Assembly (NCBI GenBank): GCA_947478455.1
Contig: CANJWR010000003.1
Coordinates: 1 to 64,000, forward strand
Origin: Beijerinckiaceae bacterium
GTDB taxonomy: Bacteria; Pseudomonadota; Alphaproteobacteria; Rhizobiales; Beijerinckiaceae
Direction of reading: 5' to 3'
Length of the DNA stretch: 64,000 nucleotides
Below the pieces are notes generated by a model. That model was given only the letters and a program-made list of their open reading frames with translations, was not told where the DNA came from and made no database searches. A program made the position numbers and the translations under genes. Position 1 is the stretch's first letter; each line of letters opens with the position of its first letter. Shown piece after piece: positions 43,763 through 52,823 of the stretch.

Positions 43763-45934
43763 ATGGCAAGGACAAGCAAGACTTCGGGCACAGGAAAGAA
43801 GCCGACCGGCAAATCGCAGGCTGCGAAAAAAGCTGCGCCGTCCGGAAAGCCCCCCAAACCTCCGAAGGCTGCTGTCAGGCCATTCGAACGCGTCGTTCAC
43901 GGTGTGCAGATCGTCGACGAATATGCCTGGATCAAGGCTGACAACTGGCAGGAAATTCTCCGCGATCCCAAAGTTACGCCAAAGGAAATACGCACCCTGC
44001 TGGAGGCGGAAAACGCCTATACGGACGCCATTCTGGCGCCGACCAAATCGTTGCAACGGAAACTGGTGCGCGAAATGCGCGCCCGCATCAAGGAAGACGA
44101 ATCGGAAGTACCGGTCCCGGACGGACCTTTTGCATATTTTCAGAAATATCGGGAAGGCGGTCAGCATCCGCTGATCTGCCGTCGCCCGCGCGAGGGAGGC
44201 CGGTCGCGCGTGATGCTCGACGGCGACAAGCTCGCCAAAGGCAAACCGTTCTTTGACATCGGGACGGCGGCGCATTCGCCAGACCATGCGCGCCTCGCGT
44301 GGAGCGTCGACGACAAGGGCTCAGAATATCACACGATCCGTGTTCGCGACCTCAAGACGGGGCGCGATCTGTCTGATCTAGTACCGGACACCGACGGCGA
44401 TGTGTTGTGGAGTGGAGATTCCGCAGGATTTTATTTCATCCATCTCGACGAAAAGCATCGCCCCAGCAAGGTTTACCGGCACCGCATTGGCGACGATCCA
44501 AAAAAGGCCGAACTGGTTTTTGAAGAAACTGATCCGGCCTGGTTCGTCCATGTGGCTGAATGCCAGTCGGGCGTGTTCGGAACGATTGAAATCAGCGACC
44601 ACGAGACGAGCGAGACATGGCTGCTCGACCTGCGCGAGCCGAGGGCCAGACCGCGTCTGGTGGCGCCGCGCGAACATGGCGTACGCTACGATGTTGAGCA
44701 CCGCCACGACAAACTTTTCATTCTGACCAATGCCGACGGTGCCGAGGATTTCAAGATCGTCACTGCGCCACTGGACCATGCGACGCGCGACGCATGGGAT
44801 GATCTTGTGCCGCATCGTCTGGGACGCATGATCACCGGATTTGTGGTTTTCGAAAACTATATGGTGCGGCAGGAGCTCGAAGAAGGTTTGCCGCGCATCG
44901 TCATTCGCGATCTGCGCACCCATGAGGAACACGCGATATCGTTCGACGAAGAAGCATACGATCTCGATCTGCGCAGCGTGCTCGAATTCAATACCGAGAC
45001 CCTGCGCTTCTCCTATTCGTCGATGACCACGCCGGTCGAAATTTACGACTACGATATGGCGGAACGAACCCGCGTCCTGCGCAAGCGCCAGCAAATACCT
45101 TCAGGCCATGATCCGGAGAAGTATGTCACGCGACGCCTGTTCGCGGTCTCGCACGATGACGAACTGGTGCCGGTTTCAATCCTCTATGCAAAGAGCACGA
45201 AACTCGATGGTACGGCGCCGTGTCTGCTGCAGGGTTACGGCTCCTACGGAAGTTCCTATGAAGCAGCGTTCGGGGCGAACCGTTTTTCGCTGGTTGATCG
45301 CGGATTCATTTTCGCTATCGCGCATATCCGCGGCGGAACAGACAAGGGCTGGCGCTGGTACAAGGACGGCAAGCTCGACAAGAAGCGCAACACATTCCTC
45401 GATTTCATTGCCGCAGGCCGGCATCTGGCGGAACACAATTTCACCTGCGAGGGCAATATTGTCGGGCTCGGGCGCAGCGCCGGCGGCATGCTGATGGGGG
45501 CTATCGCCAATATGGCGCCCGATCTGTTCGGCGCCATCGTGGCAGGCGTGCCGTTCGTCGATGTGCTCAACACCATGCTCGACGACACGCTGCCATTGAC
45601 GCCGCCCGAATGGCTCGAATGGGGCAATCCGATCACCGACGAAAAGGCGTTCGAGACGATCCGATCCTATTCGCCCTACGATAACGTGAAGCCGCAGCGC
45701 TATCCGGCCATTCTGGCCACCAGCGGGTTGACCGATCCGCGCGTCACATATTGGGAGCCGACCAAATGGGTGGCGCGACTGCGCGCCAACATGACTGGCG
45801 GCGGGCCGGTTCTGCTGCGCACCAATATGGATGCGGGACATTCGGGTTCGGCAGGGCGCTTTGACCGGCTCGAAGAACTGGCGCTCGACTACGCCTTCGC
45901 CATCACATTCGCACAACACAAGCTGGTAGCCTGA
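43763..45934 (+). CDS. ptrB: Oligopeptidase B (S9 family serine peptidase)
   Basis: This cytoplasmic peptidase cleaves short peptides after basic residues. The 723-aa protein has a Lys/Ala/Pro-rich N-terminal extension (about 1-35), a seven-bladed propeller domain (about 80-420), and an alpha/beta hydrolase domain with the nucleophile Ser572 in GLGRSAGGMLMGAIA. The catalytic His lies in NMDAGHSGSAGRF near the end. FAIAHIRGGTDKGWRWYKDG is a strongly conserved oligopeptidase B stretch. The gene is followed after 2 bp by an isochorismatase-fold hydrolase, probably cotranscribed. Confidence 0.94.
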   Translation: MARTSKTSGTGKKPTGKSQAAKKAAPSGKPPKPPKAAVRPFERVVHGVQIVDEYAWIKADNWQEILRDPKVTPKEIRTLLEAENAYTDAILAPTKSLQRKLVREMRARIKEDESEVPVPDGPFAYFQKYREGGQHPLICRRPREGGRSRVMLDGDKLAKGKPFFDIGTAAHSPDHARLAWSVDDKGSEYHTIRVRDLKTGRDLSDLVPDTDGDVLWSGDSAGFYFIHLDEKHRPSKVYRHRIGDDPKKAELVFEETDPAWFVHVAECQSGVFGTIEISDHETSETWLLDLREPRARPRLVAPREHGVRYDVEHRHDKLFILTNADGAEDFKIVTAPLDHATRDAWDDLVPHRLGRMITGFVVFENYMVRQELEEGLPRIVIRDLRTHEEHAISFDEEAYDLDLRSVLEFNTETLRFSYSSMTTPVEIYDYDMAERTRVLRKRQQIPSGHDPEKYVTRRLFAVSHDDELVPVSILYAKSTKLDGTAPCLLQGYGSYGSSYEAAFGANRFSLVDRGFIFAIAHIRGGTDKGWRWYKDGKLDKKRNTFLDFIAAGRHLAEHNFTCEGNIVGLGRSAGGMLMGAIANMAPDLFGAIVAGVPFVDVLNTMLDDTLPLTPPEWLEWGNPITDEKAFETIRSYSPYDNVKPQRYPAILATSGLTDPRVTYWEPTKWVARLRANMTGGGPVLLRTNMDAGHSGSAGRFDRLEELALDYAFAITFAQHKLVA

Positions 45935-45936
45935 AC

Positions 45937-46494
45937 ATGTTGATGCAAGCGGCGCGCACGCAACTCATCGTCATCGACGTGCAGGAAAAGCTGCTGCCGG
46001 CGATGCGCAACCCGGACGATCTGAGCGCAAAAGTCCTTACGCTTGTGGCGGGGGCTCGCCGTCTGGGCGTTCCGATCATCGTGACCGAACAATATCCGCG
46101 CGGGCTTGGACGTTCGATTGCGCCGCTGGTCGAAGCTGTGGGAAACGATGCGCGCATCTTCGAGAAAATGGCGTTCTCGGCGGCAAGGGAAGCAGATTGC
46201 GCTGGCCATGTAGCGGCGATCTCGCGAGCCGCAAATCGTCCGCAGCTGGTGATCTGCGGGATCGAAAGCCATGTCTGCGTCTTGCAGAGCGCGCTCGATT
46301 TCAAAGCATCCGGCTATGACGTATTTGTGGTTGCTGACGCCGTATCGTCGCGCACCGATCAGTCGATAGATATTGCTACGCAACGCATGGAGGCTGCCGA
46401 AATAAGCCTCGTGACCACCGAAATGGTTTTGTTCGAGTGGCTGGAGCGCGCTGGCTCGGAGGATTTCCGCGTACTTTCGAAACTGATCCGCTGA
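45937..46494 (+). CDS. Isochorismatase-fold cysteine hydrolase
   Basis: The 185-aa cytoplasmic enzyme has the usual triad: Asp14 in LIVIDVQEKLLP, Lys77 in IFEKMAFSA and Cys114 in GIESHVCVLQSAL. The family includes YcaC-like hydrolases and nicotinamidases. The substrate is not deducible, as the pocket residues do not match a named member by eye. It starts two bases after the oligopeptidase B stop (a second ATG lies two codons on) and is followed by 91 bp without a gene. Confidence 0.92.
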   Translation: MLMQAARTQLIVIDVQEKLLPAMRNPDDLSAKVLTLVAGARRLGVPIIVTEQYPRGLGRSIAPLVEAVGNDARIFEKMAFSAAREADCAGHVAAISRAANRPQLVICGIESHVCVLQSALDFKASGYDVFVVADAVSSRTDQSIDIATQRMEAAEISLVTTEMVLFEWLERAGSEDFRVLSKLIR

Positions 46495-46585
46495 ATTAAC
46501 GGATCACGCAAGCCGGCGCCTGCCGGTCTGCGGCACTGCGTGTGGTGGCGGAATGGCGCAGTGCGCCCGCGCACACTGGACAGGC

Positions 46586-47449
46586 TCAGTCCTTCTTGGA
46601 CTCGATGAAGGCGCGCAATTCGTCCAGAGAGCTGAATTTGTAAAATCCTCCCTCTGTCTGGGCCTCGATGGAGCCGTTTGAAAACAACTGATAGGAGACG
46701 CCGCCCGATTCATAGCGGCGCACAAGGGTCGCTGCAGGGGGCTGCTCCGCTGGTTCAGGCTCTGGCTCCTGGACATGAGTGGCTGGCGCCAGCTCTTCGA
46801 TGTCGTCCGGCCATATGCCTGCGCGCAAATCGGTTTGTCGCGCCGGCACGCCTTGCCCTTGGGCAGGCATAGGCTCCGGATCTGGTTCCTTCGGCAATTC
46901 CGCGATGCGGGGCTTGAGGAAAGGACGCGGAATTTTTGGCGGCAGGCGCGGAATTGGCGGGATAGGCCGCTCCGGCTTCCTGATCTTCTCAAGATCGATT
47001 TTTTCGGCGCCGCTTTGCGCGAGTCCTGCAGGCTCAAGTTCGAGATCCAGAACCGGCCTCGTTGTGGGCTCGGGGCCCGCTGCAGGCTCGGGAAGCTGGG
47101 CTGCCGGCAGAGGGACGTCGACCGCAGCGGCAACCGGGGGCGTATTCGATTCCTCAGAAGCCTGAGGCGAATCATCCAGCGGCGGAGCAACAGGTCCCGG
47201 GGCGGCGAAATCCGAACGACTGACACGCGCCGCGCCCTGGGCGTTCGCGATGCTACGCACGACGGCGTCAACGCGAGCCATCAGGGCGGCGATGGCCAGA
47301 ATGATGAATCCACCGGTCAGCAGGCCGCTTCCGGCAATCACCTGAGACCAGCCGCGCTCGACCTGAACGATGTCCCATCCCTGCGCGGCGGTGTAACCGC
47401 CTGCGACGACGAGGAGCGCTCCCATTGCGGCGACGAGCCATTTCAACAT
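46586..47449 (-). CDS. Proline-rich membrane protein of unknown function
   Basis: The 287-aa protein has two N-terminal membrane helices (WLVAAMGALLVVAGGYTA, about 4-21, and VIAGSGLLTGGFIILAIAAL, about 37-56). A long Pro/Glu/Ala-rich, probably disordered region (about 80-240, with PERPIPPIPRLPPKIPRP) follows. A compact C-terminal part (RRYESGGVSYQLFSNGSIEA, then EGGFYKFSSLDELRAFIE) looks like a small folded domain. Similar layouts occur in Rhizobiales membrane proteins. No function is assigned. It is flanked by convergent and divergent neighbours and is a single gene. Confidence 0.75.
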   Translation of the reverse strand: MLKWLVAAMGALLVVAGGYTAAQGWDIVQVERGWSQVIAGSGLLTGGFIILAIAALMARVDAVVRSIANAQGAARVSRSDFAAPGPVAPPLDDSPQASEESNTPPVAAAVDVPLPAAQLPEPAAGPEPTTRPVLDLELEPAGLAQSGAEKIDLEKIRKPERPIPPIPRLPPKIPRPFLKPRIAELPKEPDPEPMPAQGQGVPARQTDLRAGIWPDDIEELAPATHVQEPEPEPAEQPPAATLVRRYESGGVSYQLFSNGSIEAQTEGGFYKFSSLDELRAFIESKKD

Positions 47450-47616
47450 TCGGTCGAATCCATTGCGGCTGCCATGTCGTCAGATTAACCACGGAACTTG
47501 CAGGCCGGTAAAGCCGTGGGGATTGACGCCCACCTCGTCAGGAGGCGGATTTAATTGACGCAGGTCCGGTCGGGACTATGGTGGCCAGCTGGCGCAATCG
47601 GCCGCGGGAGAGCTAA

Positions 47617-48213
47617 ATGGCAATGATCTTTCAATCGCTCGGGCGCACGCTGGCGGCAGGCGTGGTCCTGCTCATCGCGCTTGTTTTCCTTGCGGGCGTC
47701 GTGTCGGGCGAACGGCTGGCGATGAACCACGCATGGGGCATCTTCTTCATGCGCTGGGTTCACATCATGAGCGGCGTCATGTGGGTGGGGCTGCTCTGGT
47801 ATTTCAATTTCATCCAGATCCCGACCGTCCCGAAGATCGAACCCGCAGAACATCGTGCGGCGATCACCAAGTTCATCGCCCCGAATGTGCTGTTCTGGTT
47901 CCGCTACGGGGCGCTGGCCACGGTGGCGACCGGCCTGCTTCTGGCCTGGATGAACCATTATCTGGTTGAGGCCCTGACCCTTCAGAAGGGCAGTCTGGCT
48001 ATCGGGCTCGGCATGTGGATGGCGCTCATCATGGCGTTCAATGTCTGGTTCATCATCTGGCCGAACCAGAAAAAGGCGCTTGGGCTCGTCGATGCCAGCG
48101 CCGACGCGAAGGCCAAAGCTGCCCGCCTTGCGATGCTGACCTCGCGGTTCAACACCATGTTGTCGATTCCGATGCTGTATTTCATGGCGGCCCAAAGCCA
48201 CGGCGGACTTTGA
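47617..48213 (+). CDS. PuuD-like urate hydroxylase membrane domain protein
   Basis: The 198-aa protein is all membrane helices, including TLAAGVVLLIALVFLAGVVS and GIFFMRWVHIMSGVMWVGLL. Motifs GLLWYFNFIQIPTVPKIEPA and FWFRYGALATVATGLLLAWM match the N-terminal membrane part of PuuD. Full PuuD oxidises urate and carries a C-terminal cytochrome c domain, absent here, so urate oxidation is not guaranteed. Conserved His and Arg in HIMSGVMW and FWFRYGA could bind a heme. No purine catabolism gene is nearby. The stand-alone form may have another function. Confidence 0.8.
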   Translation: MAMIFQSLGRTLAAGVVLLIALVFLAGVVSGERLAMNHAWGIFFMRWVHIMSGVMWVGLLWYFNFIQIPTVPKIEPAEHRAAITKFIAPNVLFWFRYGALATVATGLLLAWMNHYLVEALTLQKGSLAIGLGMWMALIMAFNVWFIIWPNQKKALGLVDASADAKAKAARLAMLTSRFNTMLSIPMLYFMAAQSHGGL

Positions 48214-48286
48214 GGAGCGGGCCCGAATAGCTATACTGGCGGCGAAGCGCTTGCACTCGTGGCCACCCCGGCCCAAATAGCGTTCA

Positions 48287-48321
48287 CCCGTTTCGGCGGG
48301 TTATTGCCCCGCTTCGGCGGG
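48287..48321 (+). promoter_or_regulatory. Two tandem UUCG-loop hairpins in the sodB leader
   Basis: CCCG-TTTCGG-CGGG (48287-48300) and CCCGC-TTCG-GCGGG (48308-48321) form two successive short hairpins, the second with a perfect UUCG tetraloop. They lie between the PuuD-like gene and sodB and end 28 bases before the sodB ATG. No T-run follows, so they are poor intrinsic terminators. An mRNA-stability or leader-control role for sodB is inferred. Confidence 0.5.
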
Positions 48322-48349
48322 ATTCAGGTTCAACCGGAGCAAGTCATCC

Positions 48350-48952
48350 ATGTCCTTTACTCTTCCCGATCTTCCTTACGCGTATGACGCCCTGCAGCCC
48401 TACATGTCGAAGGAGACGCTTGAGTACCATCACGACAAGCATCACCTCGCCTACGTGACCAACGGCAACAACCTGATCAAGGGCACGGAATGGGAGGGCA
48501 AGTCCCTCGAAGACGTCGTGAAGGGTTCGTTCGGCAAGAACGCAGGTCTCTTCAACAACGCCGGCCAGCACTACAACCACCTTCACTTCTGGAAGTGGAT
48601 GAAGCCGAATGGCGGCGGCAAGATCCCCGGCAAGCTCGAAAAGGCCATCATCGACGGCATCGGTTCCGTCGACAAGATGAAGGAAGAATTCATTCAGGCC
48701 GGCGTCACGCAGTTCGGTTCGGGCTGGGCCTGGCTCGCCGTCAAGGACGGCAAGGTGATCGTGTCCAAGTCGGCCAACGGCGAATGCCCGCTGGTGCACG
48801 GCGGCGCGCTGCCGATTCTCGGCTGCGACGTTTGGGAACATTCCTACTACATCGACTACCGCAACCGTCGTCCCGACTATCTGAAGGCTTTCATCGAAAA
48901 CCTCGTGAACTGGGACTACGTGGCCGAAATGTACGACGCAGCCGCAAAGTAA
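48350..48952 (+). CDS. sodB: Superoxide dismutase, Fe/Mn family
   Basis: This 200-aa enzyme dismutates superoxide. Metal ligands are His27 in LEYHHDKHHLAYV, the His in GQHYNHLHFWKWM, and Asp and His in LGCDVWEHSYYIDYRN. The active-site Gln lies in VTQFGSGWAWLAV at the position seen in Fe- and cambialistic enzymes, with HFWKW rather than HSLFW, so iron is favoured, but the metal is not certain. No signal peptide, hence cytoplasmic. A strong terminator follows. Confidence 0.96.
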   Translation: MSFTLPDLPYAYDALQPYMSKETLEYHHDKHHLAYVTNGNNLIKGTEWEGKSLEDVVKGSFGKNAGLFNNAGQHYNHLHFWKWMKPNGGGKIPGKLEKAIIDGIGSVDKMKEEFIQAGVTQFGSGWAWLAVKDGKVIVSKSANGECPLVHGGALPILGCDVWEHSYYIDYRNRRPDYLKAFIENLVNWDYVAEMYDAAAK

Positions 48953-48975
48953 GGCGCGCGTCTTTCAAGACGATC

Positions 48976-49005
48976 ATGCCCGGCTCGATGAGCCGGGCAT
49001 TTTTG
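48976..49005 (+). terminator. Intrinsic terminator of sodB
   Basis: ATGCCCGGCTC (48976-48986) pairs perfectly with GAGCCGGGCAT (48990-49000) around a 3-base loop and is followed by TTTTG. It lies 24 bases after the sodB stop. Confidence 0.85.
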
Positions 49006-49022
49006 TTTGGGAACCCGGTTCC

Positions 49023-50720
49023 TCAGACGCTGGCGACGTCGCGCAGGAACCTGTCAATGGTGTGATTGAGATGCTCGGCCTGCTGGGCGACATCGTTCGA
49101 GGCCTGATGCACCTGCGCGGCGGATTGGTCGGTTTCACCGACCGACGCTTCGAGACGCTTCATATCATTGGCTGCGGATTGCGTACCCTGGGCGGCGTCC
49201 GAGGCGCTGCGCGAAATTTCGTTGGTGGCTGAAGCCTGCTGCTCCACCGCGACTGCGATGCCGGCCGTATATCCTTCGGCCTGATTCATCGTCATGGAAA
49301 TCGACGCAATGGCATCCACCGCATCGGTGGTGGCGGACTGGATCGCCGTCACATGGTCGCCGATCCGTTCGGTCGCACGCGCCGTCTGGTCGGCCAGCGA
49401 CTTCACTTCCTGCGCCACGACCGCGAAGCCCCTGCCCGCCTCGCCGGCGCGCGCCGCCTCGATGGTGGCGTTGAGGGCGAGGAGATTGGTCTGGGCCGCA
49501 ATAGCCTGAATGAGCCCGATGATTTCGCCGATCTCGTTGGCTTTCGAGGCCAGACCGTCGATGGTTTTGGTGGTGGCGGTTGTGGTGCGCGACGCCTCGA
49601 TCACTACAGAGCGCGTACGCATGACCTGCTGCTCGATTTCGGTGATGGAGGCAGACAGTTCTTCCGAAGCGCGCGCGACAGTGAGCACGTTCGAAGACGC
49701 CTGCGAGGTGGCTTTCGCGGCTGCCTGAGCGCGGCGGGCGCTTTCGGTCGCAATCGACATCATACTGTCGGCCGCCACAGTCATCTGGTCCGTATGGGAC
49801 GAGACCTGTTGCAGCACGCCGCTGACCGTCGAGCGGAATTGCGATATCAGGGCATCGACCCGCTGCTGACGCGTCATGGTCGAGGAATTGGCGCTTTCCA
49901 GCGCCTGCTCCAGCGCCATACGGCCGGACAGCCGATCCTTGAAATATTGCAGCGCATGGGCGATCGCGCCGATTTCGTCATTGCGCTTCATGACCGGTAC
50001 GGTGGCGGTCAGATCGCCAGAGGCCAGACGGCGCATCACTTCTGTCAGGGCTTCCAGCGGCGACGTGACGCGCGCCAGCAGAAAGTTCAGAAGGAAGAGG
50101 ACGCACAGCACGAACATCAGGCCGCTGCCGACCACCCACAGCAGTTCCCGCGCCGCCCGGACGCTGCTCGATGTACGGGAAAACTCAATCGCCATATATC
50201 CTGCCGGACGACCTGCTTCGTCCGCAAAGGGCGTCACCTGCAGGACAGAATGCTGTCCGGCGATCTGGATGCTTGCGGACGTGGGCAAATTGACGCCCTG
50301 GTCGGCCAGCAAACGTAGAATCGTTTGCGGATTGGGTACGGGTGCGCCTTCACGGCTCCGGCCTGCGAAAGTATTTCCGGCGACGTCGACAACAATCGCG
50401 GACAGAAAGGCTTCATCCAGACCCAAGGGCGTCAGGGTGCGCTGCGCCGATTCGGCGTCCGAAAACGCCAGCGCATCGCCGACTGGCCCCTGAATCAGCC
50501 CTGTGATGATGCCGATGCGTTCCGCCAATTGGTCATTGGCTCGGTTCCAGCTGTAATAGCCGCTCACGCCGATATTCACGCTGACAACCAGACCGCAAAC
50601 CAGCGCCGCAATCAGAATGATGCGGTGGCGAATCGTCGTGGTCTCGCGTTCGCCGTCGGCGGCGGCCTTACCCGGGGCCTCCGTGCTGACAATTGCGTTC
50701 TTGAACCACTTCATCGGCAT
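49023..50720 (-). CDS. Methyl-accepting chemotaxis protein
   Basis: The 565-aa receptor has membrane helices ([20 protein letters not shown], about 34-53, and [20 protein letters not shown], about 195-214) around a periplasmic sensor domain of about 140 residues. A HAMP domain follows, then a long coiled-coil MCP signalling domain whose hairpin tip is [20 protein letters not shown] with [16 protein letters not shown]. No C-terminal NWETF-type CheR tether is seen. The ligand is unknown. No che genes are near; it is an orphan receptor. ATG choices at 50720 and 50714 differ by two codons. Confidence 0.95.
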   Translation of the reverse strand: MPMKWFKNAIVSTEAPGKAAADGERETTTIRHRIILIAALVCGLVVSVNIGVSGYYSWNRANDQLAERIGIITGLIQGPVGDALAFSDAESAQRTLTPLGLDEAFLSAIVVDVAGNTFAGRSREGAPVPNPQTILRLLADQGVNLPTSASIQIAGQHSVLQVTPFADEAGRPAGYMAIEFSRTSSSVRAARELLWVVGSGLMFVLCVLFLLNFLLARVTSPLEALTEVMRRLASGDLTATVPVMKRNDEIGAIAHALQYFKDRLSGRMALEQALESANSSTMTRQQRVDALISQFRSTVSGVLQQVSSHTDQMTVAADSMMSIATESARRAQAAAKATSQASSNVLTVARASEELSASITEIEQQVMRTRSVVIEASRTTTATTKTIDGLASKANEIGEIIGLIQAIAAQTNLLALNATIEAARAGEAGRGFAVVAQEVKSLADQTARATERIGDHVTAIQSATTDAVDAIASISMTMNQAEGYTAGIAVAVEQQASATNEISRSASDAAQGTQSAANDMKRLEASVGETDQSAAQVHQASNDVAQQAEHLNHTIDRFLRDVASV

Positions 50721-50806
50721 TCCGGTGTGACAATCTCGCCGCCGGGGAGAAATGTCCCGCGTCCACGGCGTTACGCTACATTTCGCCTATTGCGATGAAG
50801 GTCTGG

Positions 50807-51685
50807 TTAACCGAGCGTTTGAATTACGCGGGCGGGCGGGCGGGTCAACCGTGCTCCAGCCTGTTGTAAACAGGCGGAAAACCGGTCCGAAAGCAGGAAA
50901 TCCAGCTCTTTTTCCCGGCTTTCGACGACATTCTCGTATTTGCGAAGTATTTCGTCGCAATGTCCCGGATGGCACATCACCAGATGCTGCGGGCCCGGGG
51001 CGACAAGATAGCTGGCGAAATCGGCTGCAAAATCGCGCGATGCGTCGAAAGGAGAAAAACCCGCGAAGCCATCATTGACCGCAAATCCCCGCTTTCGGGC
51101 AGCTACGCCGAAGCCGCGCGTCAGGCCGGCCACGATCAGCGCCTTGCGGGCCTCGAACTTGCGGGCGCGAATTCGCCCGAAACGGTCGCTGCTGTCGCGG
51201 AGCCAGAAGCCCGAATGGTTGGCCCGACGCCGGGTCAATTCATCCAGGAGCCAGCCACGAACGCCCGGCAGGCCGTGCACGTGCTGGTGGCCGTCGAGAA
51301 AATCGGGCGCGACGCCGGTAGCGTCCTCGAAGGCGTCGAGCTGAGCATTGATCTCATTGCGGATTTCGGCCTCGGGCAACCGTCCGGTGAGAGACATCAG
51401 GATGATCTTGCCGAGCGTGGGGAAAGTATCATCCGGCGCAAGGACCGGCATGCTGGTGATGGGCTTGCCGAGCGTCAGATTGAAGTGAACGCCGAATTCG
51501 GCCAGCGTGCGATAGAGTGTCAGGCGCGATGCGGCTCGCGGCCAATCGGGCTGGTTCGTCATCGCGCAGGTGGACGTCAACCGCCCGGCCGAAATGGCCT
51601 CGAGGATTCCGTCGGAGACGGAAGGAGACAGAGCAAAATCGTCCGCGCAGAGTTTGAAGCTGAAGCTTGCCAATTCATCGCCCAT
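50807..51685 (-). CDS. HpnK/ChbG-family carbohydrate deacetylase
   Basis: The 292-aa protein belongs to the YdjC/ChbG deacetylase family. FSFKLCADDFALSPSVSDGI contains the metal-binding Asp pair, EFGVHFNLTLGKPI the first His, and DFLDGHQHVHGLPGV the second His cluster. HLVMCHPGHCDE closes the active site. ChbG removes N-acetyl groups from chitooligosaccharides, and HpnK is linked to hopanoid side chains. Here the divergent neighbour is a glycosyltransferase, which suggests action on a glycolipid or lipid-linked sugar. The exact substrate is open. Confidence 0.9.
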   Translation of the reverse strand: MGDELASFSFKLCADDFALSPSVSDGILEAISAGRLTSTCAMTNQPDWPRAASRLTLYRTLAEFGVHFNLTLGKPITSMPVLAPDDTFPTLGKIILMSLTGRLPEAEIRNEINAQLDAFEDATGVAPDFLDGHQHVHGLPGVRGWLLDELTRRRANHSGFWLRDSSDRFGRIRARKFEARKALIVAGLTRGFGVAARKRGFAVNDGFAGFSPFDASRDFAADFASYLVAPGPQHLVMCHPGHCDEILRKYENVVESREKELDFLLSDRFSACLQQAGARLTRPPARVIQTLG

Positions 51686-51806
51686 TCAGGTCGGAGGCAA
51701 CATAAAGGCCCTCGTGCGATCTGCAAGGCGCAATAGCCCGCCTTGCCTATTCACACGGCACGAACTACGAATTTTCCCGTAACCGGCTCAGCGGAATCAA
51801 CAAACA

Positions 51807-52823
51807 ATGCCCGCGCAGGACGTTCTGGATCAACCCGCAGCCCGACCGGAACTTTCGGTCGTCATCCCGGTTTTCAATGAAGCCGCCAACATTGCCCCGC
51901 TGGTCGCCCGGCTTGTGCCAGTACTGGAAGGCTGTGTTTCGTCCTTTGAAGTTGTGTTCGTCGACGATGGTTCGTCCGACGCCACGATGGAGACCCTGCG
52001 TGGCGTCAACGCCAGCGACCGGCGTTTGCGCGCGGTCTCCTTCAGCCGTAATTTCGGCAAGGAAATCGCCATGGCTGCCGGCCTCGATCATGCGACAGGC
52101 GAAGCTGTCGTGATCATGGACGCCGATCTGCAGCATCCGCCGGAAGTGATCCCGGCCTTCCTCGAAAAATGGCGCGAAGGCTACAAGAACGTTTACGGGC
52201 AGCGGACGGATCGAGACGGCGACAGTCCGCTGCGTCGCCTGTTGTCCCAGCGCTTCTATTATCTTTTCGGCCAGTTCGGCGAGACGCCGCTGCCGGAAGG
52301 CGCAGGCGATTTTCGCCTGCTCGATCGTCAGGCTGTGGAGGCGCTTTGCTCCATGGGCGAGCGCGCACGGTTTTCGAAGGGCCTTTACGCCTGGGTCGGC
52401 TTCAAGTCGATTGGCGTACCGTTCGAGGTGGCCGAGCGCGCGCACGGCACGTCGAAATTCAGCTATCGCAAGCTGACGCGGTTTGCGCTTGACGGGCTGA
52501 TGTCGTTCTCGACGGTCCCGCTGAAAGTCTGGACCTATGTGGGTCTGCTGGTCTCGATGTTCGCACTCGTGATGGCGATCTATTATCTCATCATCACGAT
52601 CGTGCGCGGCGTCGATGTGCCGGGCTTCGCATCCCTGATCGTGTCGGTCATGTTCTTCGGCGGCATCCAGCTTTTGTCGCTGGGCGTGCTGGGCGAATAT
52701 ATCGGGCGCATCTTCGCCGAGGTGAAGCGCCGCCCGCTTTATCTGGTGGCCGAGCGGCTCGGGCCGGAAGGGTCGGAAACAGCCGACCAGCCTGCCCCGG
52801 TCCGACATCGTCAGCGGCTCTGA
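51807..52823 (+). CDS. Polyprenyl-phosphate-type glycosyltransferase (GT2, GtrB/ArnC-like)
   Basis: The 338-aa protein has a GT2 domain (LSVVIPVFNEAANIAPLVAR, VVFVDDGSSDATMETL, VVIMDADLQHPPEVIP with the metal-binding DAD) and a QRTDRDGDSP loop. Two C-terminal membrane helices (YVGLLVSMFALVMAIYYLII and ASLIVSVMFFGGIQLLSLGV, about 240-295) are typical of enzymes that load a sugar onto undecaprenyl phosphate. RRPLYLVAER is the usual end. It is divergent from the deacetylase and followed directly by murJ with no space. The sugar is unknown. Confidence 0.92.
   Translation: MPAQDVLDQPAARPELSVVIPVFNEAANIAPLVARLVPVLEGCVSSFEVVFVDDGSSDATMETLRGVNASDRRLRAVSFSRNFGKEIAMAAGLDHATGEAVVIMDADLQHPPEVIPAFLEKWREGYKNVYGQRTDRDGDSPLRRLLSQRFYYLFGQFGETPLPEGAGDFRLLDRQAVEALCSMGERARFSKGLYAWVGFKSIGVPFEVAERAHGTSKFSYRKLTRFALDGLMSFSTVPLKVWTYVGLLVSMFALVMAIYYLIITIVRGVDVPGFASLIVSVMFFGGIQLLSLGVLGEYIGRIFAEVKRRPLYLVAERLGPEGSETADQPAPVRHRQRL

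Noticed and set aside
47551-48276. 241-codon minus-strand frame
   Set aside because: Low-complexity His/Arg/Asp-rich shadow of the PuuD-like membrane gene on the plus strand.
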